DNA from: Wenyingzhuangia sp.
GTDB taxonomy: Bacteria; Bacteroidota; Bacteroidia; Flavobacteriales; Flavobacteriaceae
DNA length: 64,000 nucleotides
Direction: 5' to 3'
NCBI GenBank assembly: GCA_020628175.1
Contig: JAHDFK010000003.1
Location: forward strand, 85,666-149,665
The notes under the pieces are model-generated. The model made no database searches, had not been told where the DNA came from, and worked only from the letters and a program-made list of their open reading frames with translations. Positions 52,226 through 60,962 of the stretch are shown one piece after another. The stretch's first letter is position 1. Each line of letters starts with the position of its first letter. The translations under genes and the position numbers were made by a program.

Positions 52226-54652
52226 TTACAATTCTAATTCTGTCAAACGCATAATATCTCCAAACACACCACGCGCAGTTACTTCTGCTCCGGCTCCAGC
52301 TCCTTGTATCACTACAGGTTGCTCCCCATACGATTCTGTATAAATTTCAAAAATAGAATCTGCTCCTTTTACCTGGCCTAAGGCAGAGTCATTAGGTACA
52401 GAAACTAACTTTACTTCTAAAATCCCTTTATCAGAAGCTAAATCTCCATGTAAATCACCTATGTAACGTAACACATGTCCGGGTTCTTGCTTTTCTTTTA
52501 CTTCTTTATAAATCGGATCTAAATCACCCAAACTATTTAAAAACGAAGCAGTATCTCCTTCTCGTAAATGTTCTGGTATCAAGTTATGGATGTTTACATC
52601 TTCTAACTCGTTTTGCAAATCTAGCTCACGTGCTAAAATCAACAACTTACGTCCAACATCGTTTCCGTTTAAATCTTCTCTCGGGTCTGGCTCTGTAAAT
52701 CCTTGATCAGCTGCAGCTTTTAATATATCGCTAAAGTTCTCCTCTTTTGCCGAAAAGTTATTAAACAAATAACTTAAAGTTCCTGAAAACACTCCTTTAA
52801 TACGTGTAATATTTTCTCCAGAAGCATGCATCAATTTAATTGTATCAATTAATGGCAAACCTGCTCCTACATTTGTTTCGTATAAATACTGTTTTCTATT
52901 CTGAATAAGAGCAACACGCAAATCGTTGTAAAATTGTAACGACATCGTGTTTCCTATTTTATTAGACGACACTAAATTAAATCCGCTTTCTATTAACGGA
53001 ATATAATTTTCTGTCATGGCAGCACTCGCAGAATTGTCTACCGCTATTAAATTTCCTAAATGATTTTCTTTAGCAAACTGTACAATTTCTGTAATACCAT
53101 TGTAGGCAACTCCTGTGGTTTGCAAATCATCTTTCCAAGTAGTAGCAACTCCCTCTGCATTTAAAAGAACTTTTTTAGAGTTTGCAACAGCAAACACATT
53201 TAAATCTATCCCTTTACGCTTTAAAATGTTTTTCTTGCTCTCTAATATTTGTTTGATCAGAGTTCCTCCAACCAAACCTACTCCAAATACAGCTATGTTT
53301 ATTTTTTTAGCTATTCCAAATATCTCTCCGTGCATTACATTTACTGCTTTTCTTAATTCTTTATTGTCTATTACTAAACAAACATTATTTCCTGTTACCG
53401 TGTTATTTATTAATAACGGCTTAATATTATTATTTACAAGTGCTGTGTACGATGTTTTAAAAGAACTCAATGAGTTTCCTAAAATAGAAACAACAGCAAC
53501 TCCTCGTGTAATGGTTATTTTATTAATATCATTACTTAAAAAATCTAGGTTAAACTCGTTTCCTAAAGCATCTTTTGCCTTGTGTGCATCGTTACCGCTT
53601 ACCACAAAACTAATTCCTCGCTCTGATGAACCTTGAGATATAATACCCACGCTTACATTTTCTTTTTGCAAAGCTGTAAACAAACGTGCATCTATACCTA
53701 CTTTACCTAACAAACCTCTACCTTCTAAACTTACAAGCGCCATATTTTCTTGAACAGAAATGGCTCTAATTCCTTTTTTAGACGTTTGATTTGCATTAAT
53801 TAAAGTTCCTAAACTTTCGGGCTCAAAGGTATTTAAAATACGTAAAGAAATATTCTTTTTTACCAAAGGAATTATAGCTTTCGCATCTAATACATTATCT
53901 CCTAAATTCGCCAGTTCATTTGCTTCGTTAAAAGACAAATGGTCTATTTTTTTGGCATTGGAAACCAACAACGGATTTGCGGTATAAATACCACTTACAA
54001 TTGTGTAATTTTCTAACTCTTCTGCATTTAAACACCCTGCTATTAAAGAGGCTGAATAATTACTTCCATTCAATCCAATTGTGGTTGTTTCTCCATCTAA
54101 ACTCGCACCAACAAATCCTGTTACAACAGGTACGGTTGTTGTTAAATCTAAATTCGAAAAATACTTTTTTGTATTGTCTTCCGTAATATCTTCTAGCAAC
54201 GTGGCTGCTCCGTAAACGTTATCTGTTTTAAATAAATTACGCGAATCTGTATACTGTGCAACTACCTTGTGGCTTTGTAGTAATGCTGTAACCAATTTTC
54301 CTGCCAACAATTCTCCGTAAGCAGTTACCAAATCTTTTATTTTCGGGCTGTAATCTTCTAACAAGTTTACGCCCTCGAATATTTTTTCTAAAAAGGTAAA
54401 CTCTTCCGAAAAATCTACCGAAGGGTAAGGTGCAAGTTGATATTCTTTAAAAACCTCAAAAGTATCTTTATAAGCCTCTCCTTTTTTTGCACTTTCTAAT
54501 AACTCTAACAACTCGTTAGTTGCATTTCCTCTTGCAGAAACAACAACAATAATTTCTTCGTTAGCTTTTATTTTGTTTAAAAGAATAGAAATAACGCTTT
54601 TTATCCCTTCTCCGTTGGCTAATGATTTTCCTCCAAATTTTAATACTTTCAT
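52226..54652 (-). CDS. thrA: Aspartokinase / homoserine dehydrogenase fusion, aspartokinase half altered
   Basis: 808 residues. Aspartokinase part 1-450: starts MKVLKFGGKSLANG (usual KFGGTS) and reads TTIGLNGSNYSAS where active enzymes have GRxGSDY, so the catalytic Arg and Asp are replaced. ACT-like repeats lie near 300-450. Homoserine dehydrogenase part from about 460 looks intact: IAVFGVGLVGGTLIKQIL, VGAGLPLIDTIKLM, GVFSGTLSYLFN and DPREDLNGNDVGRKLLIL. In this methionine operon it probably serves as homoserine dehydrogenase. Confidence 0.9.
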   Translation of the reverse strand: MKVLKFGGKSLANGEGIKSVISILLNKIKANEEIIVVVSARGNATNELLELLESAKKGEAYKDTFEVFKEYQLAPYPSVDFSEEFTFLEKIFEGVNLLEDYSPKIKDLVTAYGELLAGKLVTALLQSHKVVAQYTDSRNLFKTDNVYGAATLLEDITEDNTKKYFSNLDLTTTVPVVTGFVGASLDGETTTIGLNGSNYSASLIAGCLNAEELENYTIVSGIYTANPLLVSNAKKIDHLSFNEANELANLGDNVLDAKAIIPLVKKNISLRILNTFEPESLGTLINANQTSKKGIRAISVQENMALVSLEGRGLLGKVGIDARLFTALQKENVSVGIISQGSSERGISFVVSGNDAHKAKDALGNEFNLDFLSNDINKITITRGVAVVSILGNSLSSFKTSYTALVNNNIKPLLINNTVTGNNVCLVIDNKELRKAVNVMHGEIFGIAKKINIAVFGVGLVGGTLIKQILESKKNILKRKGIDLNVFAVANSKKVLLNAEGVATTWKDDLQTTGVAYNGITEIVQFAKENHLGNLIAVDNSASAAMTENYIPLIESGFNLVSSNKIGNTMSLQFYNDLRVALIQNRKQYLYETNVGAGLPLIDTIKLMHASGENITRIKGVFSGTLSYLFNNFSAKEENFSDILKAAADQGFTEPDPREDLNGNDVGRKLLILARELDLQNELEDVNIHNLIPEHLREGDTASFLNSLGDLDPIYKEVKEKQEPGHVLRYIGDLHGDLASDKGILEVKLVSVPNDSALGQVKGADSIFEIYTESYGEQPVVIQGAGAGAEVTARGVFGDIMRLTELEL

Positions 54653-54674
54653 CTTTTATGGATGTTTGTAACGA

Positions 54675-55649
54675 TTAAAAAACGTCTTTTAATAATTCTT
54701 TTAACTGCTCATCTTCTACCAAAAATCCATCATGTCCATGGATAGAAGTTATTTCTTTATAAACCGAAGGTACACCTGTTGTTTTTAATAACTCGTGTGT
54801 TTCTCGATTTTCTTCAGGCACAAAAAAGAAATCAGAATCTATTCCTATTTGAATAATTTTAGCTTTTATTTTTTGCGCTACCTCCTCAAAAGTACCTCGC
54901 CCTTCTGTAATATCTAACGTACTTAATAAATGATTTACCATACGATAGGCCTTTAACTCGAACCTTTGCTCTAGTTTGTACCCATGATGTAGCAACCAAC
55001 TTTCTACATTTGCAATTCCTAAGGCTTCGTTTTGCGTTCTGTTAAATTTTTCTTTAAAAGAGGCTGCCGTTCGGTAAAATAACATCGCCATCATGCGTGC
55101 GTCGTGTACAGGTTTTTTAGAGTTTGCTAAAATTTGCTCTTGTACTTTGTTATGCGCCAAAATCCAATCTGTCGCTTTCCAATCCGAAGCTATCGGAATT
55201 AAATACTCTGCCAAATCTGGAAATAACACTGCCATTTCCCAAGCAATACCTCCGCCTAACGACCCCGCTAAAATTGCATGCACCTTGGTTATAGCTAGCT
55301 CCTGTAACAACAAACCAAATAACTGTGCAACATCTCTAGCAGTAAAACTTTTCACATCGTCTATCAAATTTTCGGGTTTATGATCGTAACCATTACCCGG
55401 AATATTAATAGAAAGTATGGTGTATTTGTCTGTATCTACCAAATTGCCTTTGGATACAATTCCTTTCCACCAACCTGTATGTTCTCCTGCAACATCAGAA
55501 TTACCTGTTAACGCATGATTTACCAATACAATAGGTGCTGTATGCAGTGGCTGACCAAAAACTTCGTACGAAAGTTCTAAGCTTGCATAATATACACCCA
55601 CCAATGTTGTGTAATCTTTTAACGTTTTATGTTTTAAACTTTTATTCAA
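54675..55649 (-). CDS. metX: Homoserine O-acetyltransferase
   Basis: 324 residues, alpha/beta-hydrolase fold. PIVLVNHALTGNSDVAG near 40-56, nucleophile-Ser loop ILAGSLGGGIAWEMA near 127-140, catalytic Asp in IGIDSDFFFVPEE near 274 and catalytic His in SIHGHDGFLVED near 304. It acetylates homoserine, the first step of this operon's methionine branch. A SAM-I riboswitch leader precedes it, so it should be shut down by S-adenosylmethionine. Confidence 0.93.
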   Translation of the reverse strand: MNKSLKHKTLKDYTTLVGVYYASLELSYEVFGQPLHTAPIVLVNHALTGNSDVAGEHTGWWKGIVSKGNLVDTDKYTILSINIPGNGYDHKPENLIDDVKSFTARDVAQLFGLLLQELAITKVHAILAGSLGGGIAWEMAVLFPDLAEYLIPIASDWKATDWILAHNKVQEQILANSKKPVHDARMMAMLFYRTAASFKEKFNRTQNEALGIANVESWLLHHGYKLEQRFELKAYRMVNHLLSTLDITEGRGTFEEVAQKIKAKIIQIGIDSDFFFVPEENRETHELLKTTGVPSVYKEITSIHGHDGFLVEDEQLKELLKDVF

Positions 55650-55749
55650 TGTATCTAAATCATTTATAACCCATTAATTCCATTCTGTAAAGAATGTACA
55701 TTTTGTGTTGTCCGTAAGTTATCTTGATTTTGTAAGAGATGAGCTCTAG

Positions 55750-55867
55750 GTTATCTATCCAACAATTGTTGGTAGAACGTAGCACCTTCTTTTTATGAAT
55801 TTTAGTTTTCACTAAAAAGGGTTGCTAAGGCGTCAACGGGTCTAGTCCCTCTACCTTTCATGATAAC
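55750..55867 (-). promoter_or_regulatory. SAM-I (S-box) riboswitch of the metX operon
   Basis: On the minus strand P1 is GTTATC (55862-55867) with GATAAC (55750-55755). Between them are the S-box marks: AGAGGGACTAGACCC, then GTTGACGCC, then TTAGCAACC (GCAACC at 55820-55825) and AAGGTGCTACGTTCTACC. A second copy of GATAAC (55718-55723) lies 32 bases further down and could compete for P1. No clear T-run terminator follows, so control may be translational or use another structure. Confidence 0.9.
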
Positions 55868-55893
55868 ATACTTCAATACATAATGAGCTGCTG

Positions 55894-55901
55894 CAAAGAT
55901 A
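55894..55901 (-). promoter_or_regulatory. -7 promoter box of the metX operon (TATCTTTG)
   Basis: Exact TAnnTTTG on the minus strand, 27 bases before the riboswitch P1 stem. Confidence 0.65.
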
Positions 55902-55963
55902 TAAATAACTTCTCAATAAAAAAACAGATGCTAATTAAGAGTTTCTAAACATCCTTTTTTACA

Positions 55964-56083
55964 CTTACAACCTTTGTATAGGTCATTCCACACTAGATAC
56001 GGAATCTCAGAACTACTATATATCATGTTATTAGGTTGCAAGCCTGAATCAAGTTTAGGGTGATCGACCTCTCATTATTTGTA
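55964..56083. other. Structured intergenic element resembling a diverged SAM-I core
   Basis: This fills the upper half of the 600-bp gap between metX and padR. On the minus strand TTACAA (56078-56083) and TTGTAA (55964-55969) could close a stem; inside are AGAGGTCGA, TTGATTC, AGGCTTGCAACC, with the AGG-to-GCAACC distance equal (39-40 nt) to that in the true riboswitch 200 bp away. The core GGGAC/CCC part is changed. A weak hairpin and T7 run (near 55917-55925) follow. Function and strand are uncertain. The rest of the gap holds the SAM-I leader and padR operator. Confidence 0.35.
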
Positions 56084-56189
56084 ATTACAGACATTCAAAA
56101 AGACTTTACAATAGAGGTATTCTAAGTGATTATTTTTGAAGTATGACAAAATAATTTCCACAAATTCTAACATTATATTGAAAACAACA

Positions 56190-56225
56190 ATACATAATTT
56201 TCTTATGCATAACTTTTTTATGTAT
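56190..56225. promoter_or_regulatory. Probable PadR operator (nested palindrome)
   Basis: ATACATAA (56190-56197), 5 bases, TTATGCATAA (56203-56212, itself a perfect palindrome), 5 bases, TTATGTAT (56218-56225). All parts share one centre of symmetry, 26 bp before the padR ATG. Similar to ATGT/ACAT boxes of PadR regulators. Confidence 0.65.
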
Positions 56226-56250
56226 ATTTAACATCTCTAAACAGCAAGAA

Positions 56251-56589
56251 ATGAGTAATTCTAAATTATACAAAGGATTTTTACAAACTATAATTCTAAA
56301 ATTATTGGATGAGCATGATAAAATGTATGGTTACGAAATTACCCAGAAAGTAAAAACGTTAACCAAAGGAGAATTAAAAATTACTGAGGGTGCACTTTAT
56401 CCTGCGCTACATAAATTAGAAACAGAAGGTTTGCTAAGTGTTGAGGTTGTAAAAGTAGGAAACCGAAACAGAAAATATTACAAATTAACAGAGGTAGGAA
56501 CCAAAGAAACGGTAAATAAGTTAGACGAAATACAAGACTTTTTAACTACGATTCAATTTTTAGTGAAACCAAAATTAAGCACCCATTAA
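56251..56589 (+). CDS. PadR-family transcriptional regulator
   Basis: 112 residues. Winged helix with FLQTIILKLLDEHDKMYGYEITQKVKTLTKGELKITEGALYPALHKLETEGLLSVEV, the PadR signature, and a C-terminal dimer helix (ETVNKLDEIQDFLTTIQFL). A palindrome before the gene suggests self-repression, as usual in this family. It is followed 1 bp later by a membrane protein gene, presumably the regulated partner. Confidence 0.92.
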   Translation: MSNSKLYKGFLQTIILKLLDEHDKMYGYEITQKVKTLTKGELKITEGALYPALHKLETEGLLSVEVVKVGNRNRKYYKLTEVGTKETVNKLDEIQDFLTTIQFLVKPKLSTH

Positions 56590-56590
56590 C

Positions 56591-57283
56591 ATGGAATTAT
56601 CTGCTACACAAATACAACAATTATATGTTTTTACGGATAAAAAATTCGTAAAATATTACGACGTACAAACTGAATTGGTAGATCATTTAGCCAATGATAT
56701 TGAAACAATGATGACTGACAATTTATCACTTTCATTTGAAGATGCTTTACAAAATGCTTATAAAAAATTTGGCATATACGGCTTTACCGATGTTGTAACT
56801 GAAAAAGAAAAGCAACTACAAAAAAAATATTTCCGAATATTATTACGACATATTAAAGAATGGTTTAGTTTACCTAAAATTACAGCTACAGTTGGACTTA
56901 TTTACATACTCTATTTACTTATACTACAACCTTTCGGAATATTTGTTTTATATGGTACACACTTTACTTTAGTTATACTATGCTTTTTTAAAATGTATGT
57001 TTTTAAAAAACAACTCAAAAAAACAAAACCTTGGCTTCTAAAAGAAATTATTTTTAAAGCTGGATTAATTAACATGTTCAATCTTACTATGATTCCTATA
57101 AACACAATTAACGCAAACTTAAATGCAATGTTAACCACAGACCCTAACAAATGGTTTATACTAGCTACTGCCATATATCTATGTTTCGAAATCTTATTTT
57201 TCTACATTGCTTTTATACAACTTCCTAAAAAATCTAAAGATATTCTTTCAGAACATTACCCCGAATACAAAACAGCATCATAA
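56591..57283 (+). CDS. Membrane protein with N-terminal HAAS-like domain, PadR partner
   Basis: 230 residues. The first 80 residues are helical (YDVQTELVDHLANDIETMM; FEDALQNAYKKFGIYGFTDV), like the HAAS/DUF1700-type domain often paired with PadR regulators. Four TM helices follow (about 99-117, 123-141, 158-176, 194-214). Ligand and role unknown; by analogy it may sense a membrane signal. Confidence 0.75.
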   Translation: MELSATQIQQLYVFTDKKFVKYYDVQTELVDHLANDIETMMTDNLSLSFEDALQNAYKKFGIYGFTDVVTEKEKQLQKKYFRILLRHIKEWFSLPKITATVGLIYILYLLILQPFGIFVLYGTHFTLVILCFFKMYVFKKQLKKTKPWLLKEIIFKAGLINMFNLTMIPINTINANLNAMLTTDPNKWFILATAIYLCFEILFFYIAFIQLPKKSKDILSEHYPEYKTAS

Positions 57284-57287
57284 AACA

Positions 57288-57312
57288 AAAGCCACCTATT
57301 ACAGGTGGCTTT
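57288..57312. terminator. Shared terminator between the convergent padR pair and metY
   Basis: Perfect 10-bp stem AAAGCCACCT/AGGTGGCTTT with loop ATTAC, A/T runs on both sides. Confidence 0.8.
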
Positions 57313-57330
57313 GTTGTGTATTTTTAAAAA

Positions 57331-58602
57331 CTATAGAGTAGAAAAAGCTTGTTCTAAATCAGCTTTTAAATCTTCTATATTTTCTAAACCTACTGACAAT
57401 CTAATTAAATCTTGACTTACCCCTGCTCCTTCTTGTTCATCAACAGTTAATTGTTGATGCGTGGTACTCGCTGGGTGAATAATTAAAGATTTGGTATCTC
57501 CTATATTTGCTAATAAAGAAAATAGTTTTGTAGCATCGGTTACTTTTTTAGCCGCTTCAAAACCACCTTTCAAACCAAAAGTTACCAAACCACTTTGTCC
57601 GTTAGGTAAATACTTTTTAGCCATTGTGTGGTATTTACTACTTTTTAAACCTGGATAATTTACCCAAGCAACCTCTTTTTTAGTTTCTAACCAAGTAGCT
57701 AACTCCAATGCATTTGCACTATGTTGCTTAATTCTTACAGGCAATGTCTCTAACCCTTGAATAATATTAAATGCATTTGTAGGGCTTAAAGCTCCTCCAA
57801 AATCACGTAATCCTTCTAAAATTAATTTAAAAGTAAAAGCCGCAGCTCCTAAAGCATCGTGATACACCAAACCATGATACCCTGCACAAGGCTCTGTAAA
57901 CTCTGGAAATTTACCGTTTGCCCAGTTAAAAGTTCCGGCATCTACAATAGCACCTCCTAAAGAGTTTCCTTGTCCACCAATATACTTTGTTAACGAATGG
58001 ATTACTAAATTAGCTCCATGTTTAATTGGATTTAATAACGCAGGAGAAGCCACTGTATTATCTACAATAAATGGTACTTCTGCTGCTTTGGCTTGTGCTG
58101 CTATAGCTTCTAAATCCAACACATCTAATTTTGGATTCCCTAAAGATTCTACAAAAAATGCACGCGTATTTTCTTTAACTGCTGCTTTAAATTCTTCAGG
58201 ATTAGAAGCATCAACAAATGTGGTTGTAATTCCTAATCTAGGCAAAGTAACATTTAATAAGGTATACGTACCTCCATACAAACTGCTCGACGCTACAATA
58301 TGATCTCCTGCTCTTAACAATGTCATTAAACCTGTTGCTATGGCAGAAGTACCCGATGCAAATACAACAGCACCTACACCACCTTCTACAGCTGCTAAAC
58401 GCTCTTGCAATACTTGATTTGTAGGATTATTTAAACGTGTATAAATATACCCCAGCTCTTTTAAAGCAAACAAATTAGCGGCATGATCTGTATTATTAAA
58501 AACATAGGATGAGCTCTGGTAAATAGGTACCGCTCTAGTTCCTTGGGTAGTTGTTACATCGTGGCCTGCATGCAAAGCAGAAGTTTCTAATTGTTGGCTC
58601 AT
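57331..58602 (-). CDS. metY: O-acetylhomoserine sulfhydrylase
   Basis: 423 residues. ETSALHAGHDVTTTQGTRAVPIYQSSSYVF is the typical MetY start; YTRLNNPTNQVLQERLAAVEGG near 54-75 and VIHSLTKYIGGQGNSLGGAIVD near 203-224 hold the PLP site. It makes homocysteine from O-acetylhomoserine and sulfide, linking the sulfate operon to methionine. Transcribed away from metK. No clear riboswitch of its own is seen in its roughly 130-bp leader side. Confidence 0.9.
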   Translation of the reverse strand: MSQQLETSALHAGHDVTTTQGTRAVPIYQSSSYVFNNTDHAANLFALKELGYIYTRLNNPTNQVLQERLAAVEGGVGAVVFASGTSAIATGLMTLLRAGDHIVASSSLYGGTYTLLNVTLPRLGITTTFVDASNPEEFKAAVKENTRAFFVESLGNPKLDVLDLEAIAAQAKAAEVPFIVDNTVASPALLNPIKHGANLVIHSLTKYIGGQGNSLGGAIVDAGTFNWANGKFPEFTEPCAGYHGLVYHDALGAAAFTFKLILEGLRDFGGALSPTNAFNIIQGLETLPVRIKQHSANALELATWLETKKEVAWVNYPGLKSSKYHTMAKKYLPNGQSGLVTFGLKGGFEAAKKVTDATKLFSLLANIGDTKSLIIHPASTTHQQLTVDEQEGAGVSQDLIRLSVGLENIEDLKADLEQAFSTL

Positions 58603-58746
58603 CTCTTTTATATTTTATAGTTTCTTAATTATTCTAATAGCTACTACTAAAGTAACTATTTAAGCACATACCTTACAAGACAAGAACTATTTCTAAGCAT
58701 TTTAAAATTCAAATTATTTATAAAGTATTATATCAATTCTTTTTTA

Positions 58747-58754
58747 TAATTTTG
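58747..58754 (+). promoter_or_regulatory. -7 promoter box of metK (TAATTTTG)
   Basis: Exact TAnnTTTG, so transcription should begin around 58761, right at the P1 stem of the leader structure. Confidence 0.65.
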
Positions 58755-58762
58755 CGTGCACA

Positions 58763-58880
58763 AAAAGAGGAATGATTTGACTGATTGCCACCTCTTTTAC
58801 AATAAACAAATGTTTTATTGTATAAATTAAAAGGGCTAAAGCAGTAAACTTCTACTTCTTTAGCCGACAAAGGCAACCAG
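58763..58880 (+). promoter_or_regulatory. SAM-II-like pseudoknot leader of metK
   Basis: P1 AAAAGAGG (58763-58770) with CCTCTTTT (58791-58798); loop with TGATTTGACTGATTGCC (SAM-II has TGATTTAACCGTATTGC); an extra hairpin ACAATAAA/TTTATTGT (58799-58821); then ATAAATTAAAAGGGCTAAAGCAG (SAM-II has ATAAATGTAGCTAAAAAGG). Loop GCC and CTG can pair with downstream GGC and CAG. A perfect hairpin GGCTAAAG/CTTTAGCC (58834-58865) and GGCAACCAG (58872-58880) offer rival pairings. The rest of the gap upstream (58603-58740) shows nothing else. Confidence 0.6.
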
Positions 58881-58915
58881 CACACTGAATATTTAAACAA
58901 TAAACACAAATAGAT

Positions 58916-60169
58916 ATGTCATATTTATTTACATCGGAGTCTGTTTCAGAAGGACATCCAGATAAAATTGCAGATCAAATTTCTGACGCATTAATTGATC
59001 ATTTTTTAGCTTACGATGCAGATTCTAAAGTTGCATGTGAAACTCTAGTAACAACAGGTCAGGTAGTATTGGCTGGAGAAGTAAAATCTAAGGCTTATTT
59101 AGATGTACAGAAAATTGCAAGAGACACCATTAATAGAATAGGTTACACCAAAGGTGAATACCAATTTGATGGAAATTCTTGTGGTGTTTTATCTGCTATT
59201 CACGAGCAATCTCAAGATATTAACCAAGGTGTTGATAGAGCTACTAAAGAAGAGCAAGGAGCGGGTGACCAAGGAATGATGTTTGGTTACGCTACAAACG
59301 AAACAGAAAACTTCATGCCTTTGGCTTTAGAAATCTCTCATCGTTTACTTAAAGAACTTGCTGCTTTACGTAGAGAAATGAAAGACATTACGTATTTACG
59401 ACCAGATGCAAAAGCACAGGTTACGTTACAATATTCTGACGACAACAAACCCGAAAGAATTGACGCGATAGTAGTATCTACACAGCATGATGATTTTGAT
59501 GAAGACGCTGCGATGTTAGCCAAAATCAAACAAGATATCATAGATATTTTAATTCCTCGTGTAAAAGCTACTTTTAACGCAGAAATTCAAGCTTTATTTG
59601 GTGATGACATTAAGTTTCACATCAATCCTACAGGAAAATTTGTAATTGGAGGACCTCATGGAGATGCAGGATTGACAGGAAGAAAAATTATTGTAGATAC
59701 TTACGGAGGAAAAGGAGCTCACGGTGGAGGTGCCTTCTCTGGAAAAGACCCTAGTAAAGTAGACCGTTCTGCTGCTTATGCAACAAGACACATTGCTAAA
59801 AATTTAGTTGCTGCAGGAGTAGCTAGCGAAATTTTAGTTCAGGTTTCTTACGCTATTGGTGTAGTAGAACCTATGGGGATTTTTGTAAACACCTATGGAA
59901 CAAGTACTGTAGATATGACCGACGGTCAGATAGCAGAAATTGTAGCCTCTATTTTTGATATGCGCCCTATTGCTATAGAACGTAGATTAAAATTACGTAA
60001 TCCTATTTATACAGAAACTGCTGCTTACGGGCACATGGGACGTACTCCAGAAGTTAAAACTGTTGTTTTTGAATCTCCTTACGAAGGAACAAAAGAAATA
60101 GAAGTTGAAACATTTACTTGGGAAAAACTAGATTTTGTTGACAAAGTAAAAACGGCTTTCAATTTATAA
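58916..60169 (+). CDS. metK: S-adenosylmethionine synthetase
   Basis: 417 residues. MetK motifs: [22 protein letters not shown] near residues 7-28, [15 protein letters not shown] near 117-131, [21 protein letters not shown] near 246-266 and [19 protein letters not shown] near 271-289. It makes S-adenosylmethionine from methionine and ATP. The leader before it is likely a SAM-sensing switch, giving feedback. Single gene between its promoter and a strong terminator. Confidence 0.97.
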   Translation: MSYLFTSESVSEGHPDKIADQISDALIDHFLAYDADSKVACETLVTTGQVVLAGEVKSKAYLDVQKIARDTINRIGYTKGEYQFDGNSCGVLSAIHEQSQDINQGVDRATKEEQGAGDQGMMFGYATNETENFMPLALEISHRLLKELAALRREMKDITYLRPDAKAQVTLQYSDDNKPERIDAIVVSTQHDDFDEDAAMLAKIKQDIIDILIPRVKATFNAEIQALFGDDIKFHINPTGKFVIGGPHGDAGLTGRKIIVDTYGGKGAHGGGAFSGKDPSKVDRSAAYATRHIAKNLVAAGVASEILVQVSYAIGVVEPMGIFVNTYGTSTVDMTDGQIAEIVASIFDMRPIAIERRLKLRNPIYTETAAYGHMGRTPEVKTVVFESPYEGTKEIEVETFTWEKLDFVDKVKTAFNL

Positions 60170-60189
60170 AAGTCTATAAATCAAAAATC

Positions 60190-60228
60190 AATCCCCATTA
60201 AATTTTAAATTTGATGGGGATTTTTTTT
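60190..60228 (+). terminator. Terminator of metK
   Basis: 16-bp stem starting AATCCCCATT and ending ATGGGGATT (one G-U), then a run of eight T. Confidence 0.9.
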
Positions 60229-60251
60229 ACCTTTATAAAAAACTAAGACTC

Positions 60252-60875
60252 ATGAAAAAATTAACAATTGTAGCGCTACTTGTGGCAGCAACTAGCTTTG
60301 CGCAAAAAGACAAGTGTAATTGCTTTGACAAAGAAGTTTACAAAGCTTTTGTAGCTAAAGAACAACACCAAACCGTACTAGAAGGAGAAGATGCTGAGCT
60401 TACTGTATTACTTAGCAAAAAACAAAAAGTAGACGTATTAATAACTTATAAAATTACGGGAACTACTGCCAATATAGAAAACGACATAGAAATACCTAAA
60501 ACCAACAGTTTTGTTATACCAGCAGGTAAAACACAAGCTACAATTCATATTCCAACTATTTACGATAACAAATCGGAATTAGACGAAACTTTTACGATTG
60601 AAATTTTAGAGGGAATTAAAACCGACACTAAAAAGAAACTAAACAACAACAAACTAATACGTACAAGAACTATTGTTGATAGAAACACCGACTACAGTGC
60701 TATAAAAGTATATAGTGAAGATGGAGTTATTAAAACAAATCCTGCCGCAAGCAGTGTTGTTGTAAGAAACTTAAATGGAGGAACTTTAAGAAATCAGCAT
60801 TTAAAAGCAGGTATCTACTTAATAAATGCTACTGTTAACGAAAAAGCGATTAGTAGAACCATTTCTATAGACTAA
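60252..60875 (+). CDS. Secreted protein with Calx-beta-like domain
   Basis: 207 residues. Signal peptide (MKKLTIVALLVAATSFAQ), then a Calx-beta-like unit at about 35-125 (VLEGEDAELTVLLS; YKITGTTANIENDIEIP; SELDETFTIEIL). The last 50 residues (NLNGGTLRNQHLKAGIYLINATVNEKAISRTISI) resemble a type A type-IX-secretion sorting domain, though short. Function unknown; a surface protein is likely. Own terminator follows. Confidence 0.7.
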   Translation: MKKLTIVALLVAATSFAQKDKCNCFDKEVYKAFVAKEQHQTVLEGEDAELTVLLSKKQKVDVLITYKITGTTANIENDIEIPKTNSFVIPAGKTQATIHIPTIYDNKSELDETFTIEILEGIKTDTKKKLNNNKLIRTRTIVDRNTDYSAIKVYSEDGVIKTNPAASSVVVRNLNGGTLRNQHLKAGIYLINATVNEKAISRTISID

Positions 60876-60893
60876 ATAGATAAATAGAAACTC

Positions 60894-60933
60894 AAAAAAG
60901 CATGCTTAACTACCTATTAAGCATGCTTTTTTT
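60894..60933 (+). terminator. Terminator
   Basis: Perfect stem AAAAAAGCATGCTTAA with its complement, loop of about 7, ending in a T run. Confidence 0.9.
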
Positions 60934-60962
60934 ATCTTTAAGAAACATTTTTTATCAAACAG

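Noticed and set aside
58603..58740. A riboswitch for metY on the minus strand
   Set aside because: No S-box or SAM-II words are seen in its leader; only AT-rich sequence.
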